Assembly: GCA_947259795.1 (NCBI GenBank)
Contig: CAMYNJ010000134.1
Location: forward strand, 1-50,391
Origin: an uncultured Alphaproteobacteria bacterium
GTDB lineage: Bacteria > Pseudomonadota > Alphaproteobacteria > UBA8366 > JADFVY01
Length of the DNA: 50,391 nucleotides
Direction: 5' to 3'
This document shows, in pieces, positions 34,302 through 43,738 of the stretch. Position 1 is the stretch's first letter, and every line of letters begins with the position of its first letter. The notes below the pieces were generated by a model. It saw only the letters and a list, made by a program, of their open reading frames with translations. It had not been told where the DNA came from and made no database searches. The translations under genes and the position numbers were made by a program.

Positions 34302-34928
34302 ATGGATGGCGAAACCGGAAAAACAGCCTGGTGTATTTTGGAAACCCTGATTCCCTTCCTCATGTTCGCCCTGTCCGCCACCGTGACGCCGGGGCCGAAC
34401 AATGTGATGCTGCTCGCCTCCGGCGCTAATTTCGGTGTGCGGGCCACCCTGCCCCATATGCTGGGCATCTCGTTCGGATTTCCCCTCATGGTATTCGCGG
34501 TCGGGCTGGGGCTGGGCGCCGTCTTCGAACAATTGCCGGTCCTGCACGAAATCCTGCGATGGGCCGGCGGCGCATACCTTTTGTGGCTGGCCTGGCGGAT
34601 CGCCGGCGCGGCCGGCATGGGCGAAGCGAAAAACCGCGGCCGACCCTTTACCTTCCTGCAGGCCGCCGGTTTTCAGTGGGTCAACCCGAAAGCCTGGATC
34701 ATGGCGGTCAGCGCCTTCGCGGTCTATTCCACGCCCGAGGTGGAACCCCTGTCCCAGGCCTTTCTGTTCGGCGCCATTTTCTTCGCGATCGCGTTTCCGT
34801 CCTGCGGCTTGTGGACCGGTTTCGGCAGCGCCATCGGGCGCATCCTGAAGTCCGCGAGAGCCCTGCGCCTTTTCAACGGCGCCATGGCCGCCCTGCTGGT
34901 CGCGTCGATTGTGTTGCTGTTCGTCTGA
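34302..34928 (+). CDS. LysE-family exporter
   Basis: From ATG 34302 the protein has 208 residues; conserved sequence begins only at ETLIPFLMFALSATVTPGPNNVML, so TTG 34338 is a strong alternative start. It has about six helices. Family motifs are the TPGPNN loop after helix 1, LRWAGGAYLLWLAWRIAG, and a second half with FQWVNPKAWIMAVSAFAVY. LysE/RhtB proteins export amino acids such as lysine, homoserine or threonine; the substrate here is unknown. No regulator of the LysG type is next to it. Confidence 0.85.
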   Translation: MDGETGKTAWCILETLIPFLMFALSATVTPGPNNVMLLASGANFGVRATLPHMLGISFGFPLMVFAVGLGLGAVFEQLPVLHEILRWAGGAYLLWLAWRIAGAAGMGEAKNRGRPFTFLQAAGFQWVNPKAWIMAVSAFAVYSTPEVEPLSQAFLFGAIFFAIAFPSCGLWTGFGSAIGRILKSARALRLFNGAMAALLVASIVLLFV

Positions 34929-35089
34929 GGGCGTAGCTGCGGAGTGGATGGTGCGCTGGGACGGCGGCTAATCTTGCCTATCCGATGGGCCCGTGCTGCC
35001 TGGATTGGAACGCCGACCCGATGGGAATTCATGTGTGGTTCAGTCTATTTCTACTATTTTCGACGGAAAGAACGACCGGAGGAACTGTT

Positions 35090-35629
35090 ATGGGCAATAG
35101 AAATCCATGGCGCCTGATCTGGCTGCCGGCATTACTTGCTGCACCGCTGTTCGCTGCCGCGCCGGCGCTCGCGCAACAGGAAGAATGCCTGAAATTCGAC
35201 TTCAACCATCTGACCGTGGTCGAAGACATGGGCAGTTACGGGGTTGCCGACAATGAGACCTGGATCATAAATGTGGGCGGCAGCCGGCCTGAGGCCCGTG
35301 TTGCGCTGCATGTCATGCAGCATTACCGGATGGATGAGATCTGTTATGTGGGCGGCGACCGCTCGCCGATGATGTACTTGCTGGCCAACCGCGATGCGCC
35401 GAACGGCAGAATCGCGGGCGAGGACTGCATTCACTTCGACAACAGCAGGGCGCGAATCATGGAACGGGACAGCGGGTGGGCATTGACCGACGGATCGGAC
35501 CCCTTGATGGCGCTGGGTCCAACTCGTGCCAACGCCGAGCAGGCGCTGGCCGCAATCCGGCAATACAATTTCAACGAAATCTGCTTCATCGGCCGGCCGA
35601 ACCCGTCGATGATCTATTTCCTGCGTTAA
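35090..35629 (+). CDS. Secreted protein with two internal repeats
   Basis: ATG 35090 has GGAGG at 35078-35082 (7-base spacer) and gives 179 residues with a signal peptide ending ALAQQ. The mature protein is two copies of one unit of about 65-70 residues: C-L/I-K/H-F-D ... ALHVMQHYRMDEICYVGGDRSPMMYLL, then ALAAIRQYNFNEICFIGRPNPSMIYFLR. Each unit holds two cysteines. The repeated MDEIC/FNEIC and SMIYFL endings make the duplication certain. The fold is unknown. It ends 10 bases from the convergent LemA-like gene. The 161 bases upstream hold nothing else I can identify. Confidence 0.78.
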   Translation: MGNRNPWRLIWLPALLAAPLFAAAPALAQQEECLKFDFNHLTVVEDMGSYGVADNETWIINVGGSRPEARVALHVMQHYRMDEICYVGGDRSPMMYLLANRDAPNGRIAGEDCIHFDNSRARIMERDSGWALTDGSDPLMALGPTRANAEQALAAIRQYNFNEICFIGRPNPSMIYFLR

Positions 35630-35639
35630 TCGGGGACAG

Positions 35640-36197
35640 CTACAGCCGGCCGGCGCGCTTCTGCTTGCTGGCGTCGAACCTTTCGGCCTGATGCGAGTTG
35701 AACAGGCGGCCGAAGAAGCCCAACGCCTGCCTGTTGTATGCATCCACGGTCTCGTTGTAGTTGGCGGCGGCGCGGCCGACATCGTCGACCGCCTGCTCTA
35801 TCTTTTCGCGCAGCGCCTCGTATTCGCTGAGCCCGGCAAGGCCCGGGTCGCTGTCGGCAATGGAAATAAGCCGTTCCAGATGGCCGTTGAGTTCTATGAC
35901 GGCGACCGCCTTTTCCGGCGGGGAGCGGCCGGCCGAGACCTTGGTCTGCCGTCGGCCGAGCACTTCCAGCGATTCGCGTTCGCTGGTGAGTCGGTGGTCG
36001 GCGGTCTCGATGAATCGGTGCACCAGGACACCCTGGTTCTTCAGCCGGTCATAGAGCTGGCTACGCTGATGCTGCGTCCCCTGCCAGGCCCGCTCCAGCC
36101 GCCGTCGGGCGACCACCAGGATCGCGACAACGACAATAATGGCGCCGACCGACGCCCCAATCAGAATGCCGACGGTCTGCGTCAGTTCCGGATCCAT
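35640..36197 (-). CDS. LemA-like membrane-anchored helical protein
   Basis: This 185-residue protein has an N-terminal helix (about residues 9-30) and then RRRLERAWQGTQHQRSQLYDRLKNQGVLVHRFIETADHRLTSE, ISIADSDPGLAGLSEYEALREKIEQAVDDVGRAAANYNETVDAYNRQALGFFGRLFN. The order of a paired-helix opening, an AEAYP-like segment (IADSDPGL) and a YNxxVxxYN helix near the end follows the LemA plan, but identities with the canonical LemA at 33599 are low. I call it a divergent LemA-like protein by pattern. It is separate from the DUF2207 operon. Confidence 0.6.
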   Translation of the reverse strand: MDPELTQTVGILIGASVGAIIVVVAILVVARRRLERAWQGTQHQRSQLYDRLKNQGVLVHRFIETADHRLTSERESLEVLGRRQTKVSAGRSPPEKAVAVIELNGHLERLISIADSDPGLAGLSEYEALREKIEQAVDDVGRAAANYNETVDAYNRQALGFFGRLFNSHQAERFDASKQKRAGRL

Positions 36198-36269
36198 ATG
36201 ATTTCTTTCCCCGCCGCGGGCGCCGCCATTAACACCGGCCGTCCATTTAGCATTTGTTCGCGTCGGATG

Positions 36270-36626
36270 CTACGCCTCACCGTCACGTGCGCAATCGATG
36301 CAATTGGGAACCGAGGGGTCGAAATCGAGGCGTTTGGGCTGGATTTCCTCACCGCAGGAATTGCAGTAGCCGTAGTCGCCAACTTCGATGCGTTTCAGCG
36401 CCGCTTCGATACGCCTCAGCTCGGCCTCGCGCCGCCGGGCGACTTCCTGCGCCATGGCCTGCCCCTGCAGCGCATCCATGCGCGACAGGCGGCCCTGCGT
36501 GGTCTGGTCCAGTTCCACGACGTCGGCGTCATGCTCATGCTCGTGGGTCAGCGTTTCCAGCTCCGCCTTCATTTCCAGAAGCCGAGCCTTCATGGCCGGG
36601 ATATCGATGTCTTTGCGCTTGCTCAT
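36270..36626 (-). CDS. DksA/TraR-family zinc-finger protein
   Basis: The 118-residue form starts at ATG 36626; longer frames run into the upstream gene. An N-terminal coiled-coil (residues 10-82, MKARLLEMKAELETL...RREAELRRIEAALKRI) leads into a C4 zinc finger with Cys88, Cys91, Cys109 and Cys112 (YGYCNSCGEEI and PNCIDC). This is the short DksA-like type that binds the RNA polymerase secondary channel. The acidic coiled-coil tip important in DksA is not obvious, so effects on polymerase may differ. No Shine-Dalgarno sequence is visible upstream. Confidence 0.85.
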   Translation of the reverse strand: MSKRKDIDIPAMKARLLEMKAELETLTHEHEHDADVVELDQTTQGRLSRMDALQGQAMAQEVARRREAELRRIEAALKRIEVGDYGYCNSCGEEIQPKRLDFDPSVPNCIDCARDGEA

Positions 36627-36678
36627 GGGGAGAATTGTCGCACGAAACCGGGTCGGATTCCCACCGTAAATTGCACCG

Positions 36679-37500
36679 TCACTGCACACAGGCGCCATAG
36701 CCCATCGGGCCGTACAACTCGCACTGAACCAGCGAATAGCGATCCCCGCCGAATACCCAGACCTCGACCCGCCGGTCGTCCAGTTCGATGACATCCTCGT
36801 CGAACCGCGTGAAATAGCGTTCAACGAAGCGGATATCGGCAAAGCCACCCATGCCGCCCGGATCCAGTTCGCCCATTCGCATCCGGGCGCGCATGCCGGA
36901 CAGGTCGGGGTCGCCGACCGTGGGGTCGTCGAAAACCAGCCGCGAAAAAACCGGCGACAACCGCCGTTCGCCCAGCCGGTACAGCGACAGTTCCGCCCGC
37001 GGCCGATCGCCCGTATCCCATTCACGCAGCACGGGCAGCAATTGCTCGGCCCCGGACAGTCGGAAGACCCCGCCCCGGACCAGGGGCCCGGCGAGCAAAG
37101 GCGAGTTCAGCGACAGCTTGGTCCCCGGCCGCAGGCCAGGGATCAGCGCGGCGGCGACGGTGTGAAGTTCGCTCTTCGCCACATCGATCAGCGCCAGCCT
37201 GGCGGGGCGTGCGCAATCGCAGAAGGCCCCGTCGACATTCGGCCGCTCGGCCTCGGCGAGGACAGCGAGAAGAGACTTGTCCCCAACCTGCCAGAGCCTG
37301 GCATCGGTCAGCCAGACTTCGCGCTGACCGGCCAGCAGGCCGAAGGCGCGGGCCGCGATGTCGGTGGGAGACCAGGAATTGAAGGGCGCGGGAAGCGCCG
37401 ACCCGGCCGAAGCCCGCTGGGGCGCGGCCGCAAGCGCCGCCACCAAGATGGCGGCGATCAAGCCTGTCTTGTCCGCCAGTTGCCGCATTCCCGTCTTCAC
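36679..37500 (-). CDS. Secreted protein of unknown function
   Basis: This 273-residue protein has a signal peptide ending near RASAG (about residue 32). The body contains LPAPFNSWSPTDIAARAFGLLAGQ, FCDCARPARLALIDVAKSELHTVAAALIPG and ELSLYRLGERRLSPVFSRLVFDDP, ending with four cysteines overall (DCAR; QCELYGPMGYGACVQ). I do not recognise the family. The 235-base gap upstream (37501-37735), shared with a divergent lipoprotein gene, is AT-rich near 37530-37560 (TATATAA and TTCGAA elements), suitable for the promoter of this gene. Confidence 0.65.
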   Translation of the reverse strand: MKTGMRQLADKTGLIAAILVAALAAAPQRASAGSALPAPFNSWSPTDIAARAFGLLAGQREVWLTDARLWQVGDKSLLAVLAEAERPNVDGAFCDCARPARLALIDVAKSELHTVAAALIPGLRPGTKLSLNSPLLAGPLVRGGVFRLSGAEQLLPVLREWDTGDRPRAELSLYRLGERRLSPVFSRLVFDDPTVGDPDLSGMRARMRMGELDPGGMGGFADIRFVERYFTRFDEDVIELDDRRVEVWVFGGDRYSLVQCELYGPMGYGACVQ

Positions 37501-37735
37501 CCGGCCGGTTCCGCCGTGTTCTCGAACATTTATATAGGATTTTTCGAATATATATCAGGTCCCGCGAGCATTCAGTGAATTTTAACGGGATCCATGGGAC
37601 AGTCGCGCATGAGGAGAATATCCCCGGCCCGGTGGATATGGCGGAAACGCATATGGCTTCGAATTTCACGCCCGCTGTCGTTCTCTTTCGGATCGAACAC
37701 CCGTCCATACGATGCGGACGACCGGGAGAGAGACG

Positions 37736-38428
37736 ATGAAAATTGCCGGCGTGACAATCGCCCTGCTCATGGCGTTTCTGACCGGCGGCTGCGCGACCTT
37801 GTTGACGCTGGACGCGATCGACCCGGGCGACGAGGAAGATGAATTCGATACCGTGTACGACGTCCTGACCGCCTGGCGGGACGCGGCCGGCAACGTCACG
37901 CTCTGCGTGACCGGCATGCCGGCTGGCGCCAATTATTGGGTTTCGAACAGCCGCGACTACAGCATCCGCTATCCGGGCGCCTCGTCGCTGGCGCTGGAGG
38001 TATTCTATCACGACTCGATCCCGCAATATCGGGTCAAGGCGGCGGATGTGGGCGGCAAGTGCGCGGAAACCATGAAAAGCATGGCGCCTTTGCCGATCCA
38101 CCGCATTCATGCGCGCGAATTCGGCGACGGAGACTATTCCGAAATGTCGGACGAGGCGCTGGCCGAATTCTTCGAAATCCGCGCCGAGGCGCCGGCAATC
38201 TATATGTTCGACTACCGGGTGAGCTGGTCATCCGACAGCGAGCTTTCGAATGTCGTTTACGTGCATGAGGCGCCGCTGCACGGAAACGCCCGCGCGGTCG
38301 AGATCGCCACGCGCGCGCGCAAGGTCGAGGGTGAACCCGGCCACGTCCTGCTGTTGCCCTTCGCAGCAGCCTTCGACGTTGTGACGTTTCCGGTGCAGCT
38401 GCTGTTCGCGCTGACCTATCGCGGCTGA
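37736..38428 (+). CDS. Putative lipoprotein, copy 1 of a pair
   Basis: ATG 37736 follows a GGGAGAGAG and gives a 230-residue product. The lipobox is LTGGC with Cys19. The body begins AWRDAAGNVTLCVTGMPAG and ends LLLPFAAAFDVVTFPVQLLFALT, a hydrophobic terminal segment. The following lipoprotein shares the order lipobox, G(N/S)-(V/I)-x-(L/V)-C-x-TG, YVxxxP near the end, and a hydrophobic C-terminal helix, so the two are paralogues. Function unknown; the signal peptide and lipid anchor place it on a membrane facing the periplasm, and the C-terminal helix might add a second anchor. Confidence 0.7.
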   Translation: MKIAGVTIALLMAFLTGGCATLLTLDAIDPGDEEDEFDTVYDVLTAWRDAAGNVTLCVTGMPAGANYWVSNSRDYSIRYPGASSLALEVFYHDSIPQYRVKAADVGGKCAETMKSMAPLPIHRIHAREFGDGDYSEMSDEALAEFFEIRAEAPAIYMFDYRVSWSSDSELSNVVYVHEAPLHGNARAVEIATRARKVEGEPGHVLLLPFAAAFDVVTFPVQLLFALTYRG

Positions 38429-38465
38429 GACGACCGCGCGATCAATGCGAATGCAGGAGAAGCCG

Positions 38466-39212
38466 ATGGGCGTTTTCAGGGTCTGGATCCTGGCGCCGCT
38501 GTTTGCGCTTGCAGCAGCCGGTTGCGCCGTCCCCAACACATGGGAAAAGGTTTCTCCCGACCCCGAAGGCTATCGAGATTACGTGGAGTCGGTGACGGCG
38601 GCCCATCGGCGGAGCGACGGCAGCATCGTCGTTTGTGGAACCGGTCAGCGCGCCGCAACCCCGCCGCTCCTGTTTGGGTGGCTTCCCGTCGAGCCGTTCA
38701 GCCTGATCCTGCCGCCGGACGCCGCGAACCGGGTTGAGCTGGGCGACCACGCCTCGGTCAGACGGTACGAAATGACCGCCACCGAGGTCGAAGGCCCCTG
38801 TGCCGAACCGGGCGCGCTTGGGACCGCACTACCGGTTCATATCGCTGACAATAAAGAATTCAATAGTCGGGTTTTCGATCTGTTTCCCGAACCGGCGGTG
38901 GCCGAGACGATTGCGCGCCAGCCCAAAGTGCCGACAATTATCGTGTTCATGTCGAGAGGCTGGTGGCGCGGCGGCGGCCCGCCGGATCCCCAGCCAGAGG
39001 GCTGGTGGCGCGAAAACCACGACCCGAAGATCGTCTATGTGGATCCGCAGCCGCGCTTCGACGGCGCCCGGGCCGTGCTGATCGAGCCCGGCCTGCGCCC
39101 GGCCAGGGGCAACCCGGCCTATATCGCCGCCCTGCCCGCGGCGGTCGTGCTGGACGTATTGACGCTGCCCATCTTCATTATTGCCGTCGCCACCGGCATC
39201 TACGAGGGGTGA
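38466..39212 (+). CDS. Putative lipoprotein, copy 2 of a pair
   Basis: ATG 38466 has AGGAGA five bases upstream and is preferred to an in-frame ATG at 38445. The product has 248 residues with lipobox ALAAAGC (Cys20). The sequence includes SDGSIVVCGTGQRAATPPLL, a Trp/Gly/Pro-rich stretch RGWWRGGGPPDPQPEGWW, DPKIVYVDPQPRFDGARAVLI, and a C-terminal hydrophobic segment AAVVLDVLTLPIFIIAVATG. It is a divergent paralogue of the gene before it, 37 bases away, and is likely co-transcribed. Function unknown. Confidence 0.7.
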   Translation: MGVFRVWILAPLFALAAAGCAVPNTWEKVSPDPEGYRDYVESVTAAHRRSDGSIVVCGTGQRAATPPLLFGWLPVEPFSLILPPDAANRVELGDHASVRRYEMTATEVEGPCAEPGALGTALPVHIADNKEFNSRVFDLFPEPAVAETIARQPKVPTIIVFMSRGWWRGGGPPDPQPEGWWRENHDPKIVYVDPQPRFDGARAVLIEPGLRPARGNPAYIAALPAAVVLDVLTLPIFIIAVATGIYEG

Positions 39213-39226
39213 GCGCAGTCTTATCT

Positions 39227-39303
39227 GTCACTGCGAGGCGCAAAGCGCCGCAGCAATCCACCGGATGGCTGGATTGCTTCGTTGCTTTGTGCCTCGTAAT
39301 GAC
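39227..39303. repeat. Palindromic intergenic repeat of the GTCAyTGCGAGG type
   Basis: The left arm (39227-39260) and the inverse of the right arm (39270-39303) both follow gtca-tgcgagg-gcaaagc-gc-gcaatcca, separated by a nine-base loop. The sequence matches the widespread dispersed palindrome built from GTCATTGCGAGG and GGCAATCCA. It lies between the lipoprotein gene and the 3' end of cysS, where convergent transcripts meet, so its RNA could also act as a bidirectional stop. Confidence 0.82.
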
Positions 39304-39338
39304 GAATCAGGGATGAAAGTCGCTTTTCCCCGGCGCGG

Positions 39339-40718
39339 TCATGCCCGCCGCCAGGCCGTGCCCTCGGGGCCGTCCTCCATGAGGATGCCGGCCGCCGTCA
39401 GCTCGTCGCGGATGCGATCGGCGGTGGCGAAATCTTTGTTCTTGCGGGCCTCTATACGTTCGGCGACCAGCCGGTCAACCTCGGCGTCATCCATGCCGGA
39501 CGTCCCAGCGCCGCCACGCAGCCAGGACTCCGGATCCTGCCACAGCAGGCCCAGCAGGTCCGCGCCCGCCAGCAACCGGCCCTTGGCGGCCGCCTTTTCG
39601 CCGGTGGTTTGCGCCTTGTTGAGGGCGCCGAGCGCCTCATGCAGGTGCGCGAGCGCCAGCGGCGTGTTGATATCGTCTTCCAGCGCGGCCTGCACGTCCG
39701 GCGCTTTCTTGAACTTGGTCCGCTCGACGACACCCGCGTTGTCGCGCAGCGCCAGATAGAAGCGGTCCAGCGTCGCCTTGGCCTGGGCGAGGCCGTCCTT
39801 GGTGAAGTCCAGCGGCTGGCGGTAATGGGTCTGCAGCAGGGCCAGGCGGATCGCCTCGCCGGGGAATTCCTCCAGCAACTCATGCACGGTGTAAAAGTTC
39901 TTCAGCGACTTGGACATCTTCTGGCCTTCGGCCATCAGGTAGCCGTTATGCATCCAGTATTTCGCGAAGATCGCCTCCGGATGGGCGCAGCGCGACTGGG
40001 CGAGTTCGTTCTCATGGTGGGGGAAGATCAGGTCCTGCCCGCCGCCATGAATATCGAACTCGGCGCCGAGATATTTCATGCTCATGGCCGAGCATTCGAT
40101 ATGCCAACCCGGCCGGCCGCGGCCCCAGGGGCTGTCCCAGCCGGGCAGGTCGGGTGTCGACGGCTTCCACAGCACGAAATCGGCGGCGTCCTTCTTGTAG
40201 GGCGCGACCTCGACCCGCGCACCTGCCACCAGCTCGTCCCGGCTGTGGCGCGACAATTTCCCGTAGTCCGGCATCGAGGGCACGTCGAACATCACATGGC
40301 CGTCGGCCTCGTAGGCATGGCCCTTGTCGATCAGCGCCCCGATCATCACGATCATTTCGGCGATATGGTCGGTCGCGCGCGGTTCCACATCCGGCGGCTG
40401 CGTGCCCAGGGCCGCCATGTCGTCGTGGAACTGCTTGGCCGTGCGTTCGGTAAGGTCGCGGATATCCTCGCCCAGTTCCTTGGCCCGCGCGTTGATTTTG
40501 TCCTCGACGTCGGTGATGTTGCGGACGTAAGTAACCTTCGGGTACAGCCGCCGCATAAGGCGCGCCAGCACGTCGAACACCACCACCGGGCGCGCGTTGC
40601 CGATATGGGCGAAGTCGTAGACCGTCGGCCCGCAAACATAGAAGCGCACATGCTTGGGATCCAGGGGCTCGAAGTCGACCTTCGCGCGGCTGAGCGTATC
40701 GTAAATTCGTAATGTCAC
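39339..40718 (-). CDS. cysS: Cysteinyl-tRNA synthetase
   Basis: I use GTG 40718, 19 bases after gltX, giving 459 residues, the normal CysRS size; an ATG at 40817 would overlap gltX by 80 bases with an unrelated Cys-rich extension. Landmarks are VRFYVCGPTVYDFAHIGNAR (the HIGH motif and the first zinc cysteine), WHIECSAMSMKYLG, FDIHGGGQDLIFPHHENELAQS (zinc ligands) and KMSKSLKNF. The anticodon-binding helical domain follows. It attaches cysteine to tRNA-Cys. It is the last gene of the nadE-gltX-cysS operon. Confidence 0.95.
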   Translation of the reverse strand: MTLRIYDTLSRAKVDFEPLDPKHVRFYVCGPTVYDFAHIGNARPVVVFDVLARLMRRLYPKVTYVRNITDVEDKINARAKELGEDIRDLTERTAKQFHDDMAALGTQPPDVEPRATDHIAEMIVMIGALIDKGHAYEADGHVMFDVPSMPDYGKLSRHSRDELVAGARVEVAPYKKDAADFVLWKPSTPDLPGWDSPWGRGRPGWHIECSAMSMKYLGAEFDIHGGGQDLIFPHHENELAQSRCAHPEAIFAKYWMHNGYLMAEGQKMSKSLKNFYTVHELLEEFPGEAIRLALLQTHYRQPLDFTKDGLAQAKATLDRFYLALRDNAGVVERTKFKKAPDVQAALEDDINTPLALAHLHEALGALNKAQTTGEKAAAKGRLLAGADLLGLLWQDPESWLRGGAGTSGMDDAEVDRLVAERIEARKNKDFATADRIRDELTAAGILMEDGPEGTAWRRA

Positions 40719-40737
40719 AATATTGCGGTTCCGAAAT

Positions 40738-42075
40738 TCAGGATGTTTCCCCGGCCAGGCGGGCGAGCGCCCGCGCGCGGCCGAGCATAGGTAACAGAAC
40801 GCGCAGTTCCGGTCCATGCTCCATGCCGGTCAGGGCCTGTCTCAGCGGCATGAAAAGCGATTTCCCCTTCGCGCCGGTTTCCGCCTTCACCGCCTCGGTC
40901 CAGGATTTGAAAGTGGTCTCGTCCCAGGGTTCCGGCGGCAGCAGTTCACCGGCCTTGCGGCAAAAATCCGCGTCCTCGATGACCGGCGTCACGTCGCCAT
41001 GCAGGATGCGCCACCATTCGGCGGCGTCGGAGAGTTTCGCTAGGTTTGGCTGAACCGCTTCCCAGAACGCCTCGTCTGCGCCCTCGATACCCAGCCGGTC
41101 CCACACCTCCTCGAAAGTCAGGTGATGCAGCGCGCGGGCGTTCAGGTGGTCAAGCTCGGTGCGGTCGAAGCGCGGCGCGGCGCGCCCGAAGCCGGTGATA
41201 TCGAAACCGGCGGACATCGCCTGCATCGTCTCCTCGCCGGTCGCCGCCAAGGATGTTCCCAGATGGGCGAGATAGGCGCAAAGAGCGCGCGCCTCCAGCC
41301 CCACCTCGCGCAGGGCCTTCAGGCTGAGGCTTTCCAGTCGCTTCGACAGGGGCTTGCCGTCGTCGCCCATTAGCAGCGGCAGGTGTGCGAATCCCGGGAC
41401 ATCGAAGCCCAGTGCCCGGAAGAGCTGAACCTGTACCGCGGTGTTGGCGACATGGTCCTCGCCCCGGATTACATGCGTGATACCGAGTTCGCCGTCATCG
41501 ACCACCGATGACAGGGTATAAAGCGGGTGGCCGTCCTCGCGGATCAGCACCGGGTCGCTCATATGGCCGGGTTCGAAATGGACCGGGCCGCGCGCGAGGT
41601 CTTCCCACTCGACTATCTCTTCGGCCAGCAGGAAGCGCCAGTGCGGGCGATGGCCCCCGGTCTCCAGCTTCGCGCGATCCGCATCCGTCAAGTTCCGCGC
41701 CGCGCGGTCGTAGACCGGTGGGCGGCCCTGGCCCTGTTGCAGCCTGCGTTTGAGCGACAGCTCCTCCGGCGTCTCGTAGCAGGGATAGAGCCGGCCCGCG
41801 GCCTTCAGCCGCTCCACCGCCGCGTCGTAACGGTCCAGCCGGTCGGACTGGCGGGCGAATTCGTCCCAGTCGAGCCCGAGCCAGCGCAAATCCTGCTCGA
41901 TCGCGTCTGCATATTCAGGGCGCGAGCGTTCCAGGTCGGTATCGTCCAGGCGCAGCAGGAATACCCCAGCGCCATGGCGCGCGAACAGCCAGTTGACCAG
42001 CGCCAGGCGCGCATTCCCTACATGCAACAGCCCCGTCGGGCTGGGGGCGAAACGGACCTTGATGCTTGCGCTCAT
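40738..42075 (-). CDS. gltX: Glutamyl-tRNA synthetase
   Basis: This 445-residue class I synthetase opens with [29 protein letters not shown] (HIGH variant HVGN) and carries [56 protein letters not shown] and the KMSKS-equivalent [12 protein letters not shown]. Alphaproteobacteria often have two GluRS enzymes, one of which charges tRNA-Gln for the amidotransferase route; which type this is cannot be settled here. It starts 1 base after nadE. Confidence 0.93.
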   Translation of the reverse strand: MSASIKVRFAPSPTGLLHVGNARLALVNWLFARHGAGVFLLRLDDTDLERSRPEYADAIEQDLRWLGLDWDEFARQSDRLDRYDAAVERLKAAGRLYPCYETPEELSLKRRLQQGQGRPPVYDRAARNLTDADRAKLETGGHRPHWRFLLAEEIVEWEDLARGPVHFEPGHMSDPVLIREDGHPLYTLSSVVDDGELGITHVIRGEDHVANTAVQVQLFRALGFDVPGFAHLPLLMGDDGKPLSKRLESLSLKALREVGLEARALCAYLAHLGTSLAATGEETMQAMSAGFDITGFGRAAPRFDRTELDHLNARALHHLTFEEVWDRLGIEGADEAFWEAVQPNLAKLSDAAEWWRILHGDVTPVIEDADFCRKAGELLPPEPWDETTFKSWTEAVKAETGAKGKSLFMPLRQALTGMEHGPELRVLLPMLGRARALARLAGETS

Positions 42076-42076
42076 G

Positions 42077-43738
42077 TCAGAGAATCTTCGTAAAGCTATT
42101 GGTGATCGGATAGCGGCGGTCGCGGCCGAAGGCGCGGCTGGTGACCTTGACGCCGGGCGGCGCCTGCCGGCGCTTGTACTCCGCGATGTCCAGCATGCGC
42201 CAGACCCTTTGCACCAGTTCCGGCTTGTGCCCGCGCGCGGTGATCTCGTCCAGCCCCATCTCGCCCTCGATCAGGCAGCGCAGGATATCGTCCAGTTCGT
42301 CATAGGGCGGCAGGGAATCCTGGTCGGTCTGATCGGGGCGCAATTCCGCCGAGGGCGGTTTGGTGATGATTCTGTCCGGTATGACCTCGCCATCGGGTCC
42401 CGGGAAATCATCAGGCCGGTTTTCATTACGCCAGCGCGACAGCGCGAAGACCTCGGTCTTGTAGACATCCTTCAGTACCGAATAGCCGCCCGCCATGTCG
42501 CCATAAAGCGTGGCGTAGCCGACCGACATCTCCGACTTGTTGCCGGTGGTCAACAGCATATGGCCCAGCTTGTTGGAGAGCGCCATCAGAACGATGCCTC
42601 GGCTGCGCGCCTGGATATTTTCTTCCGTAGTGTCCTGGGCGCGGTCACCGAAAACCGGCTTCAGCATTTCATCGAAGGCCTTCATCGCCGGTTCGATGCC
42701 GACTTCGTCCAGTCGCACGCCCAGCGCTTTCGCGCAGGCCGCCGCATCCTCGAGGCTCTCGGCGCTGGTATAGGGCGACGGCATCATCACGCAATACACC
42801 TTGTCGGCACCCAGCGCATCCACCGCCACCGCCGCCGTCAGCGCCGAATCGATGCCGCCGGACAGACCGATAATGACGCCGGGAAAGCCGTTCTTGCGCA
42901 CATAGTCGGTCAGGCCCAGCGCCATCGCGCGGTACATCGCTTCCTCGTCCTCCGGCGGCAGGGTGCGTTCTCCTTGCGCGCAGGACCAGCCGTCCGGCCC
43001 CCTTGCCCATTCGGTCAGCCGGCCTGCCTCGCAGAAGGCGGGCATCCAGGCCGCGACGCTGCGGTCCGCATTCAACACGATAGAAGCGCCGTCGAAGACC
43101 AGCTCGTCCTGCCCGCCCACCTGGTTCAGATAAACCAGCGGCAGGCCGGATTCGGTAACGCGCTGGGTGGCGAGTTGCATGCGCAGGTCGGTCTTGTCGC
43201 TCTCGAAGGGCGAACCGTTCACGACGATAAGGATTTCGGCGCCCGATTCCTCCAGGCATTCGGTGACATCCGGCTGCCACATATCCTCGCAGATCATGAC
43301 TCCCAGCAACACGCCGCGAAACGGCATCGGGCCGGGCAGCGGACCCGCCTCGAATACCCGCTTTTCGTCGAACACGCTGTAGTTCGGCAGGTCGTATTTC
43401 AGCCGGGTCGCTGCGATCTCGCCGCCATCCAGCAACATGACGGCGCTGTATAAACCGTCCTCGCGCCGCCAGGGCGCGCTGACCAGCATGGCCGGGCCGT
43501 CGTCGGCCGTATCGCGGGCCAGCTCATAGACCGCCGCCTCCACCCTGTCCTGGAAGAAGGGTTTCAGGACCAGATCCTCGGGCGGATAGCCGCAGACGAC
43601 CAGTTCCGAAAAAACCACCAGATCGGCCCCGGCTTTCGCGGCGGCCGCACGCGATTCGCGGATCAGCGCGATATTCCCCGTAATGTCGCCGACGGTGGGA
43701 TTCCGCTGGGCCAGATAAATCTTGAGGCTGTCCGTCAT
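42077..43738 (-). CDS. nadE: Glutamine-dependent NAD+ synthetase
   Basis: This 553-residue, two-domain enzyme has an N-terminal glutaminase (nitrilase fold) with catalytic Glu in [16 protein letters not shown], Lys in [17 protein letters not shown] and Cys in GVMICEDMW. The C-terminal synthetase has the PP-loop [20 protein letters not shown], then [40 protein letters not shown] and [24 protein letters not shown]. It converts nicotinate adenine dinucleotide to NAD with ammonia channelled from glutamine. It is first in the operon with gltX and cysS. Confidence 0.95.
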   Translation of the reverse strand: MTDSLKIYLAQRNPTVGDITGNIALIRESRAAAAKAGADLVVFSELVVCGYPPEDLVLKPFFQDRVEAAVYELARDTADDGPAMLVSAPWRREDGLYSAVMLLDGGEIAATRLKYDLPNYSVFDEKRVFEAGPLPGPMPFRGVLLGVMICEDMWQPDVTECLEESGAEILIVVNGSPFESDKTDLRMQLATQRVTESGLPLVYLNQVGGQDELVFDGASIVLNADRSVAAWMPAFCEAGRLTEWARGPDGWSCAQGERTLPPEDEEAMYRAMALGLTDYVRKNGFPGVIIGLSGGIDSALTAAVAVDALGADKVYCVMMPSPYTSAESLEDAAACAKALGVRLDEVGIEPAMKAFDEMLKPVFGDRAQDTTEENIQARSRGIVLMALSNKLGHMLLTTGNKSEMSVGYATLYGDMAGGYSVLKDVYKTEVFALSRWRNENRPDDFPGPDGEVIPDRIITKPPSAELRPDQTDQDSLPPYDELDDILRCLIEGEMGLDEITARGHKPELVQRVWRMLDIAEYKRRQAPPGVKVTSRAFGRDRRYPITNSFTKIL

